Positions 57,401-64,000 of a stretch of DNA of 64,000 bases are shown in pieces. A program made the translations under genes and the position numbers. The notes beneath the pieces were generated by a model. It was given only the letters and a program-made list of their open reading frames with translations, did not search any database and had not been told where the DNA came from. Positions within the stretch are counted from its first letter, which is position 1. The number at the start of each line of letters is the position of its first letter. Origin of the DNA: Penium margaritaceum (Eukaryota; Streptophyta; Zygnematophyceae; Desmidiales; Peniaceae); contig SZWC01000029.1 of assembly GCA_023375785.1 (NCBI GenBank), forward strand, positions 653,230-717,229, given 5' to 3'.

Positions 57401-60400
57401 GTGTACATTTGTGTAAATGTGTGTAAGTGTGTATAACCGTGTGTATGTGTGTGTAAGTGTGTGTAAATGCATGTAAGTGAATGTAAATATGTGTAAGTGC
57501 ATTTAAGTGCGTGTAAGTGCGTGTCTGTGAGTATCAGTGCATGTAAGTACGTGAAAGTATGTGTAAGTGTGTATATGTGTGTGTAAGTGCGTGTAAGTGC
57601 GTGTAAGTTTGTGTAAGCTCATATAAGTGCGTGGATGTGCCGATAAGTGTGTGTAAGGGTGTGTAAGTGCGTGTAAGTGCGTGTAAGTGCGTGTAAGTGC
57701 GTGTAAGTGCGTGTAAGTATGTGCAAGACCAAGTTAGTGCGTGTTAGTGCATGTAAGTGTGTGTACCTGCGTGTAAGTACGTGTAAGTGCGTGTAAGTGC
57801 GTGCAAGTGTATGTAGGTACGTGTATGTGCATGTAAGTGCGTGTAAGTACGTGTTAGTACATGTAAGTGCGTGTAAGTGCGTGTAAGTATGTGTAAGTAT
57901 GTGTAAGTTTGTGCAAGTACGTGCAAGTGCGTGTAAGTGCGTGTAAGTGCGTGTAAGTGTGTGTAAGTGCATGAAAGTACGCGTAAGTATATCTAAGTGT
58001 GCGTTAGTGCGTGTAAGTATGTGGAAGTACGTGTAAGTACATGTAAGTTTGTATAAGTGCGTATAAGTGAAGATAAGTGCGTGTAAGTGCGTGCAAGTAT
58101 GTGTAAGTTCCTGTAAGTGCGTGTAAGTATGTGTGAGTGCGTGTTGGTGCATGTAAGTGCGTGTAAGTACGTGTAAGTGCATGTAAGTACGTGTGAGTAC
58201 GTGTAAGCTTGTGTAAGTGTGCATAAGTGCGTGTAAGTACGTGTAAGTACATGTCAGTGCGTGTTATTCCGTATAAGTGCATGTTAGTGCGTGTAAGTGC
58301 GTGTAAGTGCTCGTAAGTGCTTAGAAGTGCGTGTTAGTGCATGTAAGTGCGTGTAAGTATGCGTAAGTTTGTATAAGTGCGTGTAAGTGTTAGTAAGTGC
58401 GTGTAAATGCCTATAAGTGGATGTAAGTACGTGTAAGTGCATGTAAGTGTGTGTAAGTATGTGTAAGTTGGTGTGAGTATGTGTACATTTGTGTAAGTTT
58501 GCGTAAGTGTGTGTCAGTGCGTGTAAGTGCGTATAAGTTTGTGTAAGTGTGTGTAAGATCGTATAAGTACGTGTAAGTGTGTGTAAGTGCTTGTAAGTGT
58601 GTGTAAGTACGTGTAAGTGCGTGGTATGTGTGCAAGTGTGTGTATGTATGTGTAAGTGCGTGTAAGTACGTATAAGTGTGTGTACGTGTATGTAAGTGCG
58701 TGTTAGTGTATGTAAGTTTGTGTAAGTACGTATAAGTATGTGTAAGTACGTTTAAGTACGCATATGTATGTATAAGTATGTGTAAAAGAGTGTAAGTACG
58801 TATAAGTACATGTGAGCAAATGTAAGTGCGTGTAAGTACATGTAAGTGCGTGTACATTCATGTAAGTGCGTGTAAGTGTGTGAAAGTGTGTCCGTGTATG
58901 TGCGTGTAATTACGTGTTAGTACGTATAAGTGTGTATAAGTGCGTGTAAGTGCTTGTAAGTGTGGGTAAAGAGGGTGTACGTGCATTTTATGTGCGTGTT
59001 ATTGCGTGTACGTTTGTGTAAAGGTGTATAAGTACGTAAAAGTGTGTGTAAGTATGTGTAAGTGTGTGTTAGTGCCTGTTAGTGCCTGTAAGTATGGGTA
59101 TCTACGTATAAGTACGTATAACTACGTGTAAGTACGTGCAAGGTAGGTGTAAGTGTGTATAAGTACGTGTTAGTGCGTGTAAGTGCCTGTATGTTCTTGT
59201 GAGTATGTGTAAGTATCTATAAATGTGTGTAAGTATGTGTAAGTGTGTGCAAGTGCATGCACATGCGTGTAAGTGCGTGTAAGTATGGGATATGCGTCTA
59301 AGTGCGTGTAAGTGGGTGTAAGTGTATGTAAGTGCGTGTGAGTACGTGTAAGTTTGTGTAAGTGCGTGTAAGTGCGTGTAAGTGCGTGTAAGTACGGTTT
59401 AAGTTCGTGTAAGTACGTGTAAGTGCGTGTTAGTGCATATAAATGCATGTAAGTGCGTGTACGTTTGTATAAGTACGTGCAAGTGCGTGAAAGTGCATGC
59501 AAGTACGTGTAAGTTTGTGCAAGTGCGTGTAAGAACGTGTAAGTGCATGTAAGTGTGTATACGTGTGCGCAAGTGTGTGTACGTACGTGTAAGTGCATGT
59601 AGGTATGTGTAAGTGCGTTTTATTGTGTATAAGTGTGTGTAAGTTAGTGTTAGTACGTATATGTTCGTGTAAGTGCGTGTAAGTATGTGTAAGTGCATGT
59701 AAGCACGTGTAAGGACGTGTAAGTGCATTCAAGTACCTGTAAGTACGTGTAAGTCCGTGTAAGTACGTGTAGGTGTGTGTGTAAGTGCCTGTAAGTACGT
59801 GTGAGTGCATGTGAGTGCATGTTAGTACGTGTAAGTGCGTGTCGGTGTGTGTAAGTACGTGTAAGTACGTGTAAGTACGTGTAAGTACGTGTAAGTGCGT
59901 GTAAGTGAGTGTAAGTGTGTGCAAGTGTGTGCAAGTATGTGTAAGTGCGTGTAAGAGCGTGTAAGCGCGCGTAAGTGCGTGTAAGAGTGTGTAAGTGTGT
60001 GTAAGTGTGTGTAAGTGCGTGTAAGTATGTGAAAGTTTGTGTAAGTGCGTGTAAGTGCGTGTAAGTGTGTGTAAGTGGGTGTAAATGCAGTTTGAGTTCG
60101 TGTAAATGCGCATAAGTGCGTATAAGTGCGTGTAAGTTCGTGTAAGTGCATGTAAGTATGTGTCAGTGCATGTTAGTGCGTATACGTGTGTGTATGTATG
60201 TGTAAGTGGGTGTAAGTGCGTGTAAGTACATGCAAGTTTGTGTAAGTGGTTGTAGGTGCGTGTAAGTACATGTAAGTGCGTGTAAGTACATGTAAGTGCG
60301 TGTCACTACATGTAAGTGCGTGTAAGTACGTGTAAGTACTTGTAAGTGCGTGTAAGTGCGTGTTAGTACATGCAAGTATGTGAAAGTACCTGTAAATTTG

Positions 60401-61130
60401 TGTAAGTGTGTATAAGTGCGAGTACGTACGTGTAAATGCATGTAAATGCGTGTAAGTGCATGTAAGTACATGTAAGTGTCTGTAAGTATATGGAAGTTGG
60501 TATAGGTATGTGGTAGTTTGTGTAAGTTTGCATAAGTGCGTGTAAGTGCGTGTAAGTGTGTGTAAGTGCGTGTAAGTGCATGAAAGTACATTTAAGTGTG
60601 TGTTAGTGTGTGTCAGTGCATATAAGCACGTGTAAGTGTGTGTAAGTGCTTGTAAGAGCGTGTAAGTACGTGTAAGTACGTGTAAGTCCATGTAAATTCG
60701 TAAAAGTACATGTAAGTGCGTGGAAGTGCTTGTAAGTGTGTGTAAGTGCGTGTAAGTGCGTGGTAGTATGTGCTAGAGCATATAAGTGTGTGTAAGTGTC
60801 TGCTGGTACGTGTAAGTACATGTAAGTATGTGTAAGTATGTGTAAGTGTGTGTAAATACGTGTAAGTGAGTGTAAGTTTGTATAAGTATGTGTAAGCGCG
60901 TGTAAGTGCGTGTAAGTACGTATATGTACGTGTAAGTACGTATAAGTGCGTGTAAGTACGTGTTTGTGCATGTAAGCACATGTAAGTGCGTGTAAGTGCG
61001 TGTAAGTGCATGTACGTTCCTGCAAGTATGTGTAAGTGTGTGTAAGTGCGTGCGTCTGAGTGTGTGTAAGTACGTGTAAGTACGTGTAAGTGTGTGTAAA
61101 GTGCGAGTAAGTACGGTTTATGTGCGTGTA
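51461..61130. repeat. Higher-order family C (TTTATGTGCG marker), five copies
   Basis: A composite of TAAAG, then GTGCG-like units, then TTTATGT(G/A)CGTGT occurs with TTTAT at 51479, 53720, 56833, 58987 and 61117, giving spacings of 2241, 3113, 2154 and 2130. GTCCGTGTAAG variants at about 53172, 55200 and 56247 and GGTTTAAG variants near 52313, 54647, 59397 and 61445 also recur. None of the family A AATTAACT markers is seen in this part, so it is a separately amplified domain. Confidence 0.75.
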
Positions 61131-64000
61131 AGTTTGTCTAAGTTTGTGTAAGTGCGTGTAAGTATGTGAAAGTGCCTTCAGGTGTGTGTAAGTGTGTGTT
61201 AGTACGTGTTAGTACGTATAAGTGTGTATAACTGCATGTAAGTATGTGTAAGTGCATGTAAGTACGTGTAAGTGTGTGTAGGTACGTGTAAGTGCATGTC
61301 AGTACGTGTAAGTACGCATAAGTACATGTAAGTGCGTGTAAGTACGTGTAAGTGAGTGTAAGTGGGTGTCAGTATGTGTAAGTTCGTGTAAGTGCGTGTA
61401 AGTGTATGTAAGTGCGTGTAAGTGCGTGTAAGTGCGTGTAAGTATGGTTTAAGTTTGTGTAAGTGCGTGTAAGTGCGTGTAAGTGTGTGTAAGTTCGTGT
61501 AAGAGTGTGTAAGTACGTATAAGTGCGTGTAAGTGTGTGTAAGTACGTGTAAGTGCGTGTAAGTGCATGTAAATGCATGTAAGTGCGTGTACGTGTGTGT
61601 AAGTGCGTGTAAATGCGTGTAAGTGCATGTTAGTGTGTGAAAGTGCGTATAAGTACATATAAGTTGGTGTAACTGCGTGTAAGTCTGTGTAAGTTTGCGT
61701 AGGTGTGAGTAAGTACGTGTAAGTACGTGTAAGTGTGGGTAAGTGTGTGTATGTACGTGTAAGTGTGTGTAAGTGCATGTTAGTGCGTGTCAGTGCGTGT
61801 TAGTACGTGTAAGTATGTGTAAGCACGTGGAAGTACGTATAAGTACATGTACGTTTGTGTAAGTGTGTGTAAGTGCATGTCAGTACGTGCAAGTACGTGT
61901 AAGTGTCTGTAACTGCGTGTACTTGTGTGTAAGTGCGTGTACATGTGTGCAAGTGCGTCTAAGAGCGTGTAAATATGTGTAAGTGCGTGTTAGTACGTGT
62001 AATTGCATGCAAGTGTGTGTAAGTTCGTCTAAGTGTGTGTAAGTTCGTGTAAGTGTGTATAACTGCTTGTAAGTGCGTGTAAGTACGTACAAGTACGTGC
62101 AAGTACTTGTAAGTGCAAGTAAGTGCGTTTAAGTACGTGTAAGTGCATGTAAGTGCGTCTAAGTGTGTGTAAGTGCATGTAACTACGTGAAGTACCTGTA
62201 AGTATGTGTAAGTACATGTGAGTGCGTGTGAGTGCGTATTAGTGCATGCAAGTATGTGTCGGTGCGTGTAAATGTGTGTAAGTTTGTGTATGTGCTTATA
62301 AGTGCATGTAAGTGCGTGTAAATGCGTGTAAGTACGTGTAAGTGTCTGTAAACATTTGTAAGTGTGTGTAAGTGCGTGTAAGTGCGTATAAGTGTATGTA
62401 AGCACGTGTAAGTGTATATAAGTGCATGTAAGTGTGTGTATGTGCGTTTACGTGCATCTAAGTATGTGTAAGTACGCATAGGTGCATGTAAGTACTCGTG
62501 AGTACGTCTAAGTACATGTAAGTGCATGTAAGTGTGTGTAAGTTTGCATACGTGCGTGTAAGTGTGTGTACGTTTGTGTAAATGTGTGTAAGCGTGTGTA
62601 AGTGTGTATAAGTGTGTGTAAGTCATGTTAGTAAGTGTAAGTGCATGTAAGTGCATGTAAGTGCATGTAAGTTCGTGTAAGTGTGTGGAAAAGCATGTAA
62701 GTGCGTGTAAGTGCCTGTAAGTGCGTGTAAGTGCATGTAAGTATGTGTAAGTGCGTGTAAGCGCGTGTAAGTTTATGTAAGTGCGTGTAAGTATGTGTAA
62801 GTGTGTGTTAGTGCTGGTAAGTGTATGTGGAAGTGCGTGTAAGTGTGTGTAAGTACGTGTATGTATGTGTTAGTGCGTGTAAGTGCGTGTAAGTGCGTAA
62901 TAGTGCGTGTAAGTGCGTGTAAGTGTGCATGAGTGCTTGTAAGTGTGTGTAAGTGCGTGTTAGTGCATGTAAGTGCGCATAAGTATGTGTAAGTGTGTGT
63001 AAGTAAATGCAAGTGCACGCAAGTGCGTGTAAGTGCATGTAAGTGCGTGTAAGTGCGGATAAGTACGTGAACGTGCATGTAAGTGTGTGGATGTAAGTGT
63101 AAGTTGGTGTAACTCCGTATAAGTTAATGTAAGTTCGTGTAAGTGTGTGTAAACGCGTGTAAGTGTGTGTAAGTGCGTGTAAATACGTGTACATGCATGT
63201 AAGTGTGTGTAAGTGCGTGTAAGCATGTGCCAGTGCGTCTAAGCGCGTGTAAGTGCGTGTAAGTGTGTGTAAGTATGTGTAAGTGTGTGTAAGTACGTAT
63301 AAGTGCTTGTACGTTTGTGTAAGTCCGTCTAAGTGTGTGTAAGTGCGTGTAAGTGTGTGTTGGTGTGTGCAAGTGCTTGTAATTACGTGTATGTACGTGT
63401 AAGTACGTGTAAGTACGTGTAAGTTCGTGTAAGTGCGTGTAAGTGTGAGTAAGTTTGTGTAAGTATGTGTAAGTGTGTGTAAGTGCGTGTAAGTACGTGT
63501 ATGTAGGTGTAAGTACGTGTAAGTGCAAGTAAGCACGTCTAAGTACGTGTAGGTGCATTTAAGCACATGTAAGTGCGTGTAAGTACGTGTAGGTGCATGT
63601 AAGTTTGTGTAAGTATGTATAAATACGTGTAATTGTGTTCGTGTAAGTGCGTGTAAGTGTGTGTTGGTGTGTGTAAGTACGTGTAAGTGTGTGTGGGTAC
63701 GTCTAAGTGCGTGTAAGTGCGTGTAAGTGCGTATAAGTATGTGCAAGTGCATGTAAGTGCGTGTAAGTGCGTGTAAGTGGGTATAAGTGCGTGTAAGTAT
63801 GTGTAAGTAAGTGTAAGTGTGTGTAAGTTCGTGTAAGTATACGTAGGTACGTGTAAGTGCGTGTAAGGATGTGCAAGTACATGTAAGTACGTGTAAGTAT
63901 AAGTAAGTGCGTGTAAGTACGTGTAAGTGTATGTAAGCATGTGTAAGTACGTGTAAGTGTGTGTAAGCGCGTGTAAGTGCGTGTAAGTGTGTGTACATGC

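Larger units (their letters stand above)
33627..64000. repeat. Giant 10-bp tandem array, block 2
   Basis: About 30.4 kb, or some 3,000 copies, of the same unit in the same orientation as block 1, running off the window end. The first 200 bp continue the higher-order block interrupted by element 2. Family A markers (AATTAACT) continue to about 44.05 kb. Young exact duplications lie at 46.3-46.9 kb, a 1129-bp higher-order repeat at 47.3-49.2 kb, and a distinct family of about 2.1-3.1 kb spacing from 51.4 kb onward. No unrelated insert or gene is seen. The minus strand again reads open as decapeptide repeats for the reason given for block 1. Confidence 0.97.

Noticed and set aside
33627-64000. 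Telomeric repeat
   Set aside because: The strand is GT-rich, but no G-run telomere motif (TTTAGGG or TTTTAGGG) is present. Units are highly diverged, and the array is interrupted by a transposon and more than 57 kb long. A subtelomeric location remains possible but unproven.
2235-64000. GTAC cores of the AGTACGTG variant as copper-response (SBP-domain) sites
   Set aside because: GTAC is a frequent transition product of the unit. Four bases repeated in a satellite are no evidence of regulation.

Overview
The window is eukaryotic, repeat-rich DNA with no recognisable host gene. Two hAT-superfamily DNA transposons are present, one of them apparently using a spliced transposase gene. The rest is one very large tandem array of a 10-bp unit (+ strand consensus AGTGCGTGTA). 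The organism cannot be fixed from this sequence. Alanine-rich and acidic transposase tails and plant/green-lineage-like hAT domains suggest a green alga or relative, but only weakly; AATAAA and TGTAA candidate poly(A) signals both occur. Single N characters at 1238 and 30524 show this is a draft scaffold.

Layout. 1-2234: the 3' part of a + strand hAT element (element 1): the end of an intron, a C-terminal transposase exon, a near-identical duplicate after an N, a 3' non-coding stretch, a palindrome-rich subterminal region and a terminal CACCCTTG. 2235-29159: array block 1 (about 26.9 kb). 29160-33626: a complete but decayed hAT element (element 2, 4467 bp, gene on the minus strand), bounded by inverted CAGAGTTG termini and a perfect 8-bp target duplication GTAAGTAC. 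33627-64000: array block 2 (about 30.4 kb), still running at the window edge. The array in view therefore totals about 57 kb, or roughly 5,700 units.

The array has structure. Units differ mainly by transitions, yet the 10-bp register is rarely broken. Rare variants (AATTAACT, CAGCTG, TTTATTTTAG, TTTATGTGCG, 9-bp units, GT tracts) recur in the same order at constant offsets. This reveals several families of higher-order repeats of about 1-3 kb and some very young exact duplications. Element 2 sits inside one higher-order copy, and paralogous copies near 23.16 kb and 15.24 kb are its empty sites. The order of events is therefore array, then higher-order amplification, then hAT insertion.

Almost all long open frames in the window lie on the minus strand of the array and encode variants of one decapeptide (YTHLHALTRT). 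They follow from the unit itself: 10 is not a multiple of 3, so all three frames read the same ten codons, and none of those codons is one transition away from a stop. I treat them as non-genes. The most intriguing property of the unit is on the + strand: every consensus copy carries GTAAGT (the ideal 5' splice-site/U1 match) overlapping TGTAA (the green-algal poly(A) signal), so a + strand transcript would carry thousands of both.
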